A stretch of 64,000 nucleotides of DNA. It comes from Asterias amurensis (Eukaryota; Echinodermata; Asteroidea; Forcipulatida; Asteriidae). The DNA lies in NCBI RefSeq assembly GCF_032118995.1, contig NC_092669.1, forward strand, positions 11,828,335 to 11,892,334, given 5' to 3'. Of this stretch, positions 11,339-22,218 are shown piece by piece. Each line of letters starts with the position of its first letter. Positions within the stretch are counted from its first letter, which is position 1. Both the position numbers and the translations under genes were made by a program. Under the pieces are notes generated by a model. The model saw nothing but the letters and a program-made list of their open reading frames with translations. It searched no databases and was not told where the DNA came from.

Positions 11339-12224
11339 CCCCATCCCCACCCACCCCCCTCCCCCCCCCCCCCCTCAAGAAAAGAAAACGCTAGGAATTT
11401 AGATGTTTTAAAGATGTTCTTATTTGAAAGTCACGACGGCGCGCATTCTATGGCACCGGGCCAAAGTCCTTTGTCCACGCGCGTTACTTTCTATACAGTC
11501 ACATTTGCCCATTGTTAAATTCACCTTCAGACTTCTTTAACAAAATTACTGACCCTCAGCTACAAAAGAAACCAAGTTCCAGACATTCAATTTAAAAAAA
11601 AGAAAAACGGACAAAATACCCGGATATAAAAAGAAATAAAAAATCCGGAATTTTATAGCTTCAATTTGATAGGTAACCACAGGGGCACGTCTTAAATGTT
11701 GGTTACCGATTAAGAGCACGTATTCTACACGGGGACACTAAGTGGTTTTCCCCCGTTGCCTTTCCTCTGTCGCTTCCCTCCCCTGCGCTTCCCCTCGTAA
11801 CTTAATTTTATTGGTTTAGTCTCTTCAAATAATTATATGGTTTTTTTTCTTTCGCTCTCATATCTTATCTCAGAGAATTGGGTGGTCTCAAATTTCGCGC
11901 TGAAATGTATCTCTTATCTGTATGGGAGTGCCCTATTATTATGTGCAGTTCATAATTGCGGCAACAATAAAAAGTACTGCTACATTGTGTGTCCATAGAG
12001 TAGAGTTCTACGGAGTTCCGGAAGTGCCGTCTCGCGATAGATAAAAAGACACCCTCCTTCAACTTCGTTTTGAAAGCGAAGAATAAAAAGAAGGGAAACA
12101 AAGATCCGTCGAAACACATTCATGAATTTGACTCAACAATTTTCACAGTTTAGCATTAACTGTTAACGATCGACTGTTGAGATCGTTCAAATTCAGTTGG
12201 TCGAAGACCTTTTTTAATTCTTTA
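11339..12224. other. No gene seen; C-rich tract
   Basis: Begins with a ~30-base C-rich tract. The rest is unassigned sequence without exon signals that I trust. Confidence 0.35.
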
Positions 12225-12604
12225 TAGGCACTGGACACTATTGGTAATTACTCAAAAATAATTATAAGCATAAAACCTTACTTGGTGACGAGTAATGGGG
12301 AGAGGTTGATGGTATAAAACATTGTGAGAAACGGCTCCCTCTGAAATAACATAGTTGTCCAGAAAGAAGTGATTTTTCACGAATTTGATTTTGAGACCTC
12401 AGATTTAGAATTTTAAGGTCCCGAAATCAACAATCTAAACGCACACAACTTTTCGTGACAAGGGTGTTTTTTCTTTCATTATTATCTCGCAACTTTGACG
12501 ACCGATTGAGCTCAAATTTTCACAGGTTGGCTATTTTATGCATATGTTGATATACACCAAATGAGAAGACTGGTCATTGACAATTACCAATTGTGTCCAT
12601 GTCT
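12225..12604 (-). mobile_element. Family A MITE, full length, minus orientation
   Basis: GGCACTGGACACTATTGG to ATTGTGTCCATGTC with TTAA at 12605-12608. The central GATTTTGAGACCTCAGA/GGTCCCGAAATCAAC hairpin is present. Confidence 0.85.
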
Positions 12605-12608
12605 TTAA

Positions 12609-13179
12609 GAGCTGGTGATTCTAGTGAACCATTCATTCAATCTTAAAGGCAATGGCCACTATTAATAGCCCTCAAGTATAATGTGATGTATCCATGTCGA
12701 AAGTTTAATTAATTATTATTCTGGTTTATTTATTTTCACTGGCGCCAAGCAGGCCGAAAAGTACATTTACCAGTTATAAATAATTCATAACATAGGTATA
12801 TTAAACCAAACTACAGGGGGGAAAAACACAAAATGAAAAATTTTAAAAACGAAGATTTTTTATTTTAAAGGGGCTTAAAAAATACATATTTATTCTGAAA
12901 AAGTTCTGCCAAGCCGGCCCGGTTTCCGTTGGGGATAAGTGCATACACTGTTAATATACATGTTCATACATGCACACGATTTTGCTCTATCTACACGGAG
13001 TTATGTTTGTTGAATGTATGTTTTTCAAATATGCATTATTATGGGAACTCATGGACTTGTGTTTGGACAAGATGTCGATCTTCCTTACGAAAGATCTTGG
13101 AAATATTTCTACTGTCCAAACATTTAAAGAGGGGGTTCCGATTCCTTAGTAAAATTCGTTTTTATGATGCACGCAATTA
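12609..13179. other. No gene seen
   Basis: Starts with a 35-base family A stub (GGCAATGGCCACTATTAAT, 12647-12665). The remainder is AT-rich and has no assignable feature. Confidence 0.35.
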
Positions 13180-13352
13180 CAGGCATGGACAACTTTGGTA
13201 GTCAAAGACCAGTCTTCTCACTTGGTGCATCTCAACATATGCACAAAATAACAAACCTGTGAAAGTTTTGACTCAACTTGCGAATGCGAGAGAACAATGG
13301 AAGAAAAACACCCTTGTCGCACAAGATGCCTTGAATTTGAGACCTCAGCTTT
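13180..13352 (+). mobile_element. Family A MITE, left half
   Basis: GGCATGGACAACTTTGGTAG, GACCAGTCTTCTCACTTGG and AACAAACCTGTGAAAG match the left half. It ends in the stem at GAGACCTCAGC; a poly(A) run follows at about 13399-13420. Confidence 0.75.
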
Positions 13353-13816
13353 ATACCAAGTCCAATGTACACATGTGTACGTTTGTGATTCGGTTCTAAA
13401 AAAAAAAAAAAAAAAAAAAACCAACCCCTTCTAAGAGCAGTCGATGTCAACCAAATCCCACTTTCCGAAATGTCCAGCGTGTGATAATACGATCCGAACT
13501 GTAAATAGACATATACTTAATATGATGAAATTGCAGCGTGTGTTGTACTTTTAGCTGAGCCATGATAGCTGTGAAGAATAAACAAACCTGGCTCGCACCC
13601 CCCCCCCCCGATGCAGCCCCCGCCCCCAACCCACCACCGGCCCTAACCTGTGAGCTCTTTCGCTCGACCCCGGGCTGTGAATTTAACACATGTGTTGATT
13701 GTGCAAACAGCGCCCTATCAAGGCGAATATACATTAAACAAGGTTGTACTTTTATTTGTGTGTCTTTATGGTATTAACGATACAGTGGAATTATCCTCAA
13801 TGCCGAAACACTGAAA

Positions 13817-14013
13817 CTTTAAAGGCACGGTGGCAAATACTCAAAATAATTATTAACTAAAGGAGATCTGAGGCATTGCATGGTGAGGTATATCAAAATA
13901 TATTTTGCGGTAAAGAACAAAATCTACCTGGCAAGTAGCCACACTCATGGTGTTACCGCAAACCAAATACTAATTTTGTTGGCATAAAAAATTACTTGGT
14001 AACGAGCAATGGT
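13817..14013 (-). mobile_element. Family A MITE split by a ~120-bp insertion
   Basis: AAGGCACGGTGGCAAATACTC to AATTATTAAC (13820-13858) and GGCATAAAAAATTACTTGG to AACGAGCAATGG (13981-14012) are adjacent blocks of one MITE. They are separated by foreign sequence with the word GAGGCATTGCATGGTGAGG, which recurs near 56328. Confidence 0.6.
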
Positions 14014-14021
14014 TCCTTTAA

Positions 14022-14392
14022 AGGTACTGGACATTATTAGTAATTACTCAAAAGAATTGTTAGCATAAAAACCTACTTGGTAATGAGAAATGGAGAGCTG
14101 TTGGTAATATAACACATCGTGAGGTACGGCTCCCTCTGAAGTAACGTTGTTTTTTTTTTTTTTAAGAGGTAATTTCTCGCTCAATTTAAGGACATCGGGC
14201 CTGACGCATTTTATTAGGCATCTGAAACACACATTTTGTGCAACAAAGGTGTTTTTCTTTTTCTTTTATATTATTCTCTTGCAACTGGGATGACCAATTG
14301 AGTTCAAGTTTTACAGGTTTGTTATTTTATGCATATGTTGAGATACATCAAGTGAGGAAGGCTGGTTTTTGACAATTACCAAACATGCATGA
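14022..14392 (-). mobile_element. Family A MITE, near full length
   Basis: Lies between TTAA 14018-14021 and TTAA 14393-14396. Left end AGGTACTGGACATTATTAG; the right end, TTTTTGACAATTACCAAACATG, has lost the GTGTCC terminus. Confidence 0.8.
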
Positions 14393-14396
14393 TTAA

Positions 14397-16367
14397 AGGC
14401 CATACTATCCAAAAGTCTCTGATCATGACGTCAAGAATTAAGGGACGATTAGTGGCCTTGATTCAAGGCGATTATAGTAACGAACTTGTGGCGATGATGA
14501 TAATTAGCAAAGCAAAACAAACAGGAGCGCCTTGGATTCAAGACTATGTGGGGAGGATACGCCACTGTGTTTCCGGTAGCAAGCCCCCTTCTTGCTCATG
14601 TTGTCTTGGTTTTTTGTCGTATGATTGCAGGATGCAGTTTGTATATAATATCAGCGCACAATTTGTTTTGTCTGTTTGTTTTTAATCAAACATGGTTTGT
14701 ACTGTGCTCATTCAAAATCCTAGTTGGTCTAGGAGACTATCTTTTATATCTGTGGTCCCATCAGTGTCGTGACGGTGCATGATTTATTCCGCTGGGAGCG
14801 AGGGTCTCCTATTGAAGAGGAAACAAATTAAAGGGCCAAATAACTCACTGATGTTTTCTACTTGCAAAATAAGAAAAAAACCGATAATGTAATTAGAACA
14901 ACTGCAAGTTTTATTAAATTATGTACATTGTTCTCGACATGGAAGTTTGAGAAACGCAAGAACTTTGATCAAATTCACCTAAAGTTTCGGGTAAACCGAT
15001 CAAATGGAACCGGATATTGAAGTTTCGGACACCCGGATACCCAGTTACCCGGCACCGGCTTTTCCTTTGCTAGTAGAACGTTGGTGAGAAGGGGGGGGGG
15101 GGACGATACCAAGTTGACGTTGGCTTGGGCCCATGTTCAATTGTTCCCCCGAGGTTGGGCCCAGCTCAATTGGCCCTAGGTTGGTCCGGCTTGGTAGTCC
15201 GGCTTGGGCTTCAGATTGCATGGGCCGCGCCGTGGCTCCGGGCATGGGTTCCGAGTTGTACTCCGGGCTCCGTCAGTTATTTCGGACGCTTGCTCTTTAG
15301 TTCCGCAAGGATGTAAGGACATGTGTAGGCCTATGTATACACATGTACAAGTATGTATGTTAACTGTGCGAATCTCCAGAACGATGTGAGATGCTGCAAT
15401 GTCAAAGGTGATTATTTGTCGTGGGCTCAACGGCAGGTCTCTGGCGTAAATCACTAGCTTTGAAGTGTGACATCGGATGTCTAGGCTATTACTTTAAGTA
15501 TACAAAGCTTCAAACAGGTAGACCATAGACGGAGGCGAACCAGTAGTTACAGTAGATTGGCGCCAAGTGGAGCAGTTAAGCAAAAAAATTGAATCATAAA
15601 ATATTTTCATAGCATGGTATTTTGGTTGGTACAGTAATTAATGTATCCCATTACCATGTTTATTTTTCTAAAAAGTAATAATATATTTTAGAATCTTCAA
15701 ATGGACCTATTATTAATGGAGATTAATTTGTGAGATTGGGTATTGCCTAATGCAAGCACGAAAAATATAGCAAAGGTTTTGTTTTATTTATTAAAAAAAG
15801 AATGAACATCATTATTTAGCGATACATCTGGGATGGTCATTACGGCTATTAATAATAGAGAACACTAGGTTTTTGCAATAATTCAAAATAGTGGGGCAAT
15901 TGGGTTAGAATTTAATAACGCAAAGTGGAAAGAGAATGCCCTGGAATTCTTCATTTTTTGTATTTCTCCCTCTTCCCATCCTTGATAAGATAGAATCCTT
16001 TAAATTACAATTGTTAAGACGTTGTCTGCATGAACATCTATTTTGAGTTCACGTGGCATGTGCTTTATCGAGGACAAAAGGAAAATCTCCGAAATATTTT
16101 AGTGCCACAACTTCTAACAAAAACCTGCAGTCACACGTTCTGAAAGCAAGAGCACCCTCTTTGCTCGGCTCCGCCCACACATAAGCTACAGGTATGTGGC
16201 AACATGGAGCAATGTGGCAACGACACCTTGTAGACCAAACGACCCCACCCGGACGCGATAAAACAGTTGAAGGAATTTGTTTAAGCCGAAGAACACACTG
16301 GAAATCCCTGTTGTGTTTAATCTCCGATAGCGAATCTATTTTTACGGTGACTGACATTCTTTCGTCT
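14397..16367. other. No gene seen
   Basis: About 2 kb of unassigned DNA with a run of 12 G near 15091. Short repeated TTGGGCCCAG-type words occur at 15123-15235. A minus-strand open frame at 16049-16390 overlaps the arm of an inverted repeat and is not protein-like. Confidence 0.4.
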
Positions 16368-16832
16368 TCCATGGCCCTTTTCGAAACCACGGCTTCGGCT
16401 TTGGATTCAGGCTCAGGCTAGCTCGTGGCCCCTATCCCTATATTGGACTCTTCCTCTGTGCTGTTCACTGTAGCACAGTAGGAAGGTGTCAGGGGTGGAT
16501 TTCACAAAGGTAGTCCTAACTTAGGACTAGTCCTAGGCAATGCTAAGAGATGTGACCAGATTAGGTCCTAGGCAAAATGCTAAGAGATAGGACCAGTCCT
16601 AGTCTTACCATTGCCTAGGACTAGTCCTAAGTTAGGACTACCTTTGTGAAATACACCCCAGGGCTAGCTTGGCCCCCAGTTGCTTTGACCATGGAGGTAG
16701 GATTACCTCCATGCTTTGACAATGCGCGTGATTATATTGTACGCACACAGGGCTTATGACGAGTGGAGGGTGACAGGAGCCTGAAGACGAATCCAAAGCC
16801 GAAACCGTGGTTTCGAAAAGGGCCCGTCTCTG
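16368..16832. mobile_element. Element with ~45-bp inverted arms enclosing a family B MITE
   Basis: GGCCCTTTTCGAAACCACGG plus CTTTGGATTCAGGCTC (16375-16420) is mirrored by GAGCCTGAAGACGAATCC plus CCGTGGTTTCGAAAAGGGCC (16779-16825). A complete family B palindrome sits between the arms. This looks like one palindromic element with another nested in it; the arms could also be two independent half copies. Confidence 0.6.
16491..16662. mobile_element. Family B MITE, complete palindrome
   Basis: Starts GGGGTGGATTTCACAAAGG and ends CCTTTGTGAAATACACCCC, with both arms built of GTCCTAACTTAGGACTAG words. One arm shows a small duplication. Confidence 0.85.
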
Positions 16833-17283
16833 CTTTCATCTGTCTTGATTCAACCAGAAGCAAGTTGTCGTTTTACCGTTCGTGCACCACGGATTACGAT
16901 GCTATATTTGCGTTGAGGGGAGAGGCAGAAATTTATTGGGTCAGAAATGCATCTACGTCAAAGAAATTCCAGCGACGGACGTCAGTTTGGTTTTCCTTCT
17001 CTTACGACTCAATAATATTACAGCCAGTGTTTGCTTAATGTAGCGTTGCATTAGACGGTAATTACTTTAACATTGACTCTAAAAAAGAGCAATTAGTAAA
17101 ATAGATAGGGGTGGATTCGTCAGCCGTAAAAATATAAATCATGTTATGAAATGAGGACCGACAGAAACATTTTAAAGGGATCGCGGGACAGTAAAAAAAA
17201 AGAAGAAGAAAAAAAAAGGGTATTTCGAAATAGTGACATTTTGGTATTTCCGTTGTGTTCCCTCAAGGATTAATACGGCCAGT
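16833..17283. other. No gene seen
   Basis: Unassigned sequence with an A/G-rich stretch near 17190-17220. Confidence 0.35.
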
Positions 17284-17475
17284 ATCAGTGGCAAATTTAA
17301 TAAAGCACGTAAGCATCAAAACTTGCTAAGCACAGAATAGTATTGCTTAGCAGAAACAGGTTACCAGCCCAATTTACATCAAACTTGCATTTTTTGTGGC
17401 CGGTGCTTTACTAAATTTTGGCTTAGCAAAGAAATTTGTCAAGCAGTATTTTCTGCTTTATGAAACCGGGCCCAT
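17284..17475. mobile_element. Family C MITE
   Basis: Contains AAGCATCAAAACTTGCTAAGC, AACAGGTTACCAGCCCAA, GGCCGGTGCTTTACTAAATTTTGG, AAGCAGTATTTTCTGC and the right end TTTATGAAACCGGGCCC. Confidence 0.75.
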
Positions 17476-17477
17476 TG

Positions 17478-17868
17478 CTCAATAATTTAGACCTGTTAAG
17501 CAGAAAAATATTGATCGGCAAATTATTTTAAGCAAACAGTGTTAGTTTTAGCTGGTGTCTTGGATGTGTTAAGCAATGCTGTCATATGCTTAGCAAGTTT
17601 GTTGTGCTTACAGGCTATGGAAAATTGGGTCCAGGGCCCAATTTCATAAAGCCTGTAAGCACAAAAATTTGCTTAGCATGAAATTAAAAACAAGATTACC
17701 AACCAAATTTTAATTTGTTGCATATTGCCTGTTACTGATGGCATTCAGCTGTTGTTTGCTTATGCTAAAAATCACGTGGAGTTTGGTTGGTAATACTGTT
17801 TTTATTAAGGTGGAAATTTCATGCTAAGCAAATTGTTGTGCCTACATGTTTTATGGAACCGGGTCCTG
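17478..17868. mobile_element. Family C MITEs, one partial and one of subtype 2
   Basis: A diverged copy runs to TGGAAAATTGGGTCC (17636). A second copy then starts GGGCCCAATTTCATAAAGCC and ends TTTTATGGAACCGGGTCC; its arms carry AAGATTACCAACCAAATTT and TTGGTTGGTAATACTG. The subtype 2 arm sequence recurs at 34494-34712. Confidence 0.7.
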
Positions 17869-18276
17869 GTACCAAATGGTACACCTCCCCCGTACCGTCC
17901 AGGAGGCGATAACGGACAGGGTGACACCGCGGGTTGAACGGCTCGTTTAACCACCCCCGTTGGTCGAAGCTACAGGGGTGAGAGATTTCCGCCAACATCC
18001 TAGGAATGTTGCCCCCTCGGACTTTTACCTCCCAGCTTCATAAAATAATAAAAATTCTCCGAAGGAAAAAGCAAACTGGGTAGCTGCCACTTGTCAGCGG
18101 TGCGACTCAATAAAACATTTCCGCTAGTAATCCTAGCTAAGATAAAAACACGCTCTGTGACGTAGTTAGGATGGCTTTTTGTACGTCGATGGGGTCGTTC
18201 CTGGGTTGTTCACTCTCTGCGCGTGTTTGTTCTTCATCTATGATATTGCAATACACTCTTTTTGACAGTTCTTTAA
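17869..18276. other. No gene seen
   Basis: CG-containing unassigned DNA (ACAGGGTGACACCGCGGG, 17917-17935); no exon could be supported. Confidence 0.35.
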
Positions 18277-18653
18277 AGACACTGGACACTATTGGTAATT
18301 GTCAAAGACTAGCCTTCACAGTTGGTGTATCTCAACATATGCATAAAATAACAAACCTGTGAAAATTTGAGCTCAATCGGTCGTCGAAGTTGCGAGATAA
18401 TAATGACAGAAAAAACACCCTTGTCACACGAAGTTGTGTGCTTTCAGATGCTTGATTTCGAAACCTCAAATTCTAAATCTGAGGTCTCTAAATCAAATTC
18501 TTGGAAAATTACCTCTTGTTGAAAACTACATTACTTCAGATGGAGCCGTTTCTCACAATGTTTTGTATCATCAACAGCTATCCATTACTCGATACCAAGT
18601 GAGGTTGTGTGCTAATAATTATTTTGAGTAATTACCAATAGTGTCCACTGCCT
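18277..18653 (+). mobile_element. Family A MITE, full length
   Basis: Between TTAA 18273-18276 and TTAA 18654-18657. Termini AGACACTGGACACTATTGG and AATAGTGTCCACTGCCT are clean and the central hairpin is intact. Confidence 0.9.
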
Positions 18654-18657
18654 TTAA

Positions 18658-18999
18658 AGGCACTGGACACCTTCGGTTATTGTCAAAGACCAGTATCGTC
18701 ACTCGGTGTAGCCCACCATTTTTATGCACAGAATTAAAAAAAACTGTGAACATTTTGGCTCATCGGTCAACGAAGTTGCACGAGAATAAAGACAAAATGA
18801 AAAACCCTTTATGGTTAAGTTGTATCTGGGATAAAGACTATAAATTTTGGTTTTACCCTTTTTATTATAATTCTAATATTAAAATTGAGGGAGAAGTTAT
18901 CTCTTTCTCAAAAACTACGTTACAGAGGGAGTCTTTTTTATAAGTTAGTTTTTATGCTGAAAATTATTTTCAGTAATCACCAATAGTGTCCAGTGCCTT
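18658..18999 (+). mobile_element. Family A MITE, shares TTAA with previous copy
   Basis: Starts AGGCACTGGACACCTTCGG at the TTAA closing the previous MITE and ends AATAGTGTCCAGTGCC before TTAA 19000-19003. It is head to tail with its neighbour and more diverged in the middle. Confidence 0.87.
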
Positions 19000-19003
19000 T
19001 AAT

Positions 19004-19688
19004 ATTCGACCGATGCCTACGGGAAACCTTTTTTTTTTCTTTTCGGAAATAACACTTCATAACTAAAGGTTGGCCGGCCATGAAAATTCCTTCTATAAGA
19101 CGCAACAAATAAACAAGATGATTTTTCCTGATCACAATCCAGGCAGCGAAACATGGATACTATATTAATGTAAACCTACATCACAACGGATGTGTTTACA
19201 TAAGAATTGTAACGGGTTGGTTAAAACCGCGCCCCCCCCCCCCCCATACCCGGAGGTATCAATTTATTCCCATCGACTATGAAGGTTCGGCTCATCAGGC
19301 GACTGAAGATAAACTCCTTATAAATGTCCCTCCCCGTATCATCAATCATGGGGTATCTTTTCTAATAAGATGATGTCAGTGATACTGCGTCTTCCATCTC
19401 GAGAGAGTAGAGTGGGTGGGAGAGGAAGATAGAAGGTGGGGGGGGGGGGGGGGGGGGCAGGAAGAGTATTATCAACAACGAACCCCGACAATAATAATCA
19501 ACGTCTCGAAGGGGTAAAAACAGCCGTTGACGGCAAACCTGAAGTGTTTTCTGTTTGTTTAACATTCCGCCAACTGCTTGATTGTGTTTCCGTGTCTGAA
19601 GACGTGCAGCTTTCCGACCCCCCCCCCCCAGCACTCACTTTGTAAATTATATAATTTTAGTGTCTTTTTTCTGTGTAATATTTTGATA
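19004..19688. other. No gene seen; poly(G)/poly(C) tracts
   Basis: A C-run near 19232, a G-run of about 20 near 19437 and a C-run near 19620 punctuate unassigned DNA. Confidence 0.4.
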
Positions 19689-19985
19689 AAAGGCACTGGA
19701 CACAATTACTTATAGAACTTGTTTGCCTAAAAACTTACTTGGTAACGAGCAATGTTGATAGTATAAAACATTGTGAGAAACGAATACCTCTGAAGTAACG
19801 TGTAGTTTTGAGAGAGAGGTAATTTCTCACTCAAATAATAAAATACTTCAGGCCTGAAGCCTTTATTATGTGCCTGAAAGCAAGTGGTCTTTTGTCTTTC
19901 ACTCTCTCGCAAATTCGACGACCAATTGAGTCCAAACTGTTCCCAGATGTGTTATTTTATACACATTTTGGGATACTCCAAGCAT
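19689..19985 (-). mobile_element. Family A MITE, right end lost
   Basis: AGGCACTGGACACAATTAC, CTTACTTGGTAACGAGCAATG and TTTTGGGATACTCCAAGC follow the family in minus order; the final terminus is missing. Confidence 0.8.
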
Positions 19986-20065
19986 GGTGAGAACATTGAT
20001 GTGACTATTACCGAAGTTTTGATAAGTCAAGTAGCGCATTGTAGAGTCCGGGGTTTTCACCAAAG

Positions 20066-20312
20066 ATTATAGAGCGCCGCAAGGCGCAAGATGCGGAATT
20101 CGGGCTGAAATGTGAAATCCCACTGGACGCCATTTCGGCAAGTAACTCTTTTGATACAACAGTAGATCAGTGCAGATCAATGCAGACAATGACCATTCAT
20201 ATCAATGGGAAACAAAACATTCACTTGCTGAAATGGCGCCCATGCGTATTTCACGTTCCAACAATAGATTAAACTTCAGTTCCGCATCTTGCGCCTTGCG
20301 GCGCTCTATAAT
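20066..20312. mobile_element. 247-bp palindromic element with 33-bp perfect inverted termini
   Basis: The left end ATTATAGAGCGCCGCAAGGC continues to GCGGAA, and its exact inverse closes the element. Inner arms also pair imperfectly (ACGCCATTTCGGCAAGT and ACTTGCTGAAATGGCGC). No target duplication is certain. It resembles a MITE of unknown superfamily; an overlapping 129-codon open frame is incidental. Confidence 0.85.
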
Positions 20313-20559
20313 ATTTGGTTTTCACTTTCCCCTGTCGTATAACAATGGTTTCCGACAATTAAAGTACCCGCGGGTTTCAACTCAGAAATCCCCCATTATT
20401 AGCGCGCTGCTAAAATTAGCCAATGATGTCACTATTCAGGAATTCCGCGTTAGGGTGAAAGATATTATCCGCATGTATAGTAACACACAGACGGATTTCC
20501 TTCCCTTTAGGGATATGTGGCTCGCTCGGAGACTGTTAAAACTCAATTATTGGCCTTAA

Positions 20560-20941
20560 AGGAACACGTTGCCTTGGATCGGTCGAGTTGGTCTTTGAAA
20601 AGCGTTTGTAACCGTTTTTTATAAAATGCATATGGGTAGAAAGATGTTGTAAAAGTAGAATACAATGATCCACACAAACATACCTCGAAATTGCGTGGTT
20701 TTCCTTTTACCTCGTCGACTAATACGTCGGCCATTTATGGGGGTCAAAATTTTGACTCCCATAAATGGCCGACCATGTTAGTTCGCACAGTAGAAGGAAA
20801 ACCACGCAATTTGGAGGCAAACTTGTGTGGATCATTGTATTCTACTTTTAAAACAACTTTCCAACCATATGCATTTTATAAAAAACGGTTACAAACGCTT
20901 TTGTTTTGACCAACTCGTCCGATCCAAGGCAACGTGTTCCT
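20560..20941 (+). mobile_element. Family P MITE, complete 382 bp, TTAA-flanked
   Basis: Flanked by TTAA 20556-20559 and TTAA 20942-20945. Termini AGGAACACGTTGCCTTGGAT and its inverse. The whole element is one long imperfect hairpin whose apex is GGTCAAAATTTTGACT, so each arm is about 180 bp. TTAA flanks are typical of piggyBac-type insertion; assignment to that superfamily is inference. Confidence 0.92.
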
Positions 20942-20945
20942 TTAA

Positions 20946-21500
20946 GGGAAAACGTTGAGGAAGCAATAACTACGTCGTTACATTAGGCCTACAACCGCGG
21001 TCGGTTTGTGTAGTGGCTAGTGGTGTCTTGCCTCACCTTCCATCATAAACCTCTGGGACCCAGTTATGGGCACTCATCGGTTTATTTCAATCCCTACCTG
21101 ACTGCGTGGGTTTTCCCTGGACTGTTTTTTTTCTGAGGTTTTCCTCCCATGTAAAACTGAAAATGATTCATTGTCTTCTCTCTTCTCGTTTGGCACTCAA
21201 CAGCGTTGAGAATTATCCAATCCAAAAAAGAAAAGAAAAATTAAAGTCTGAGGTTTGCGGGAACACCTTGTATTATTTAATGTTTCTTTTAAGTCGTGCT
21301 GGTTCTGAAAAGAACCGGTGGTTGACAACTCAACGTTTCGATCAGTATGATCTGATCGTCTTCATGAGAAAAATCTGTTTTACGTCAATTTTGTACTTTC
21401 TACAATACAAAGTATATAACAACATTGAGTAATAATACTAAACAGAGCGTTTTTAAAAAATTTTTAATAATAATAATAATAATATTATGGGAGATGAGGG
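20946..21500. other. No gene; possible Penelope-like fragment
   Basis: At 21310-21368, GTGGTTGACAACTCAACG, TTTCGATCAG and CGTCTTCATGA resemble the ACGTTTCG...CTTCATGA words that recur in Penelope-like retroelement ends. Without a coding frame this is tentative. A (TAA)n run ends near 21483. Confidence 0.35.
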
Positions 21501-22008
21501 TAGGATTTGATATTATATTTACATATGTTATGCAATAATGTCCGATGCAACAATGTCCGCAAGACGGTTTTGCATATGCAATCGTGTCCGCCCGGAAGCT
21601 GCTGCATAATGCAATTGTGTCCGCCCGGACACAATTGCATATGCTGTTGTGTCCGCCCCGTGCAAAACCGTCCTTGCAGTAAATTAAACGCCCTTGGTCG
21701 ACGGAACACGTTTGCCTTTTTTTTACAAGCTAACAAGTGCATTTCATGACTGACATGGGAAATGTTCGGCCGTTGGGTATTCGCTGCAGTCATAAAATAA
21801 GTGAATTATTCGTGCTGCATAATACGTAGGTTCAGTGCATGCACGCTCGCTACGCGCGCACATATACATGTACAGTCATGTACATATCCGCCGGACGGTT
21901 TTTGTATAGCCCCGGACACGATTGCATATATGCAAAATTGTCCGGAGCTGACAGTATTGCATGGCGGACACAATTGCATCTGACACCGGCCTGTATCCTT
22001 CCTCCTGC
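21500..22008. repeat. Iteron-like element, copy 1 (TGCAAT/GTCCG motifs)
   Basis: Two blocks (21505-21708 and 21885-22000) are made of repeated, inverted words such as TGCAATTGTGTCCGCCCGGA and CCGGACACAATTGCATA. The first block ends in GCAGTAAATTAAACGCCC and GGTCGACGG. Both blocks recur at 46629-47250 in the opposite order. No coding frame is credible; class unknown. Confidence 0.8.
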
Positions 22009-22218
22009 AGTAGCCCTTTCACTTTAGGAGGAGAGATAGGGCTACACTAGGCTGGGTAAGCACTCTTCAACGTAACGGCGCAAGAATGTCAACAATGGAG
22101 AGGATGTCCGGACATTCCGAACCTATTGAGTGTTAACTAGTCAACCACAATCCCTTTGATGGTTCCGGCCAGTTCCGGCTTGTCCTTGTGCTCGTCCACA
22201 AAGGAAGAGTGGAGGAAT

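Noticed and set aside
16049-16390. 113-codon minus-strand open frame
   Set aside because: It ends inside an inverted-repeat arm and shows no family motif.
20170-20559. 129-codon open frame
   Set aside because: It overlaps the arm of a palindromic MITE and then unassigned DNA; composition is not protein-like.
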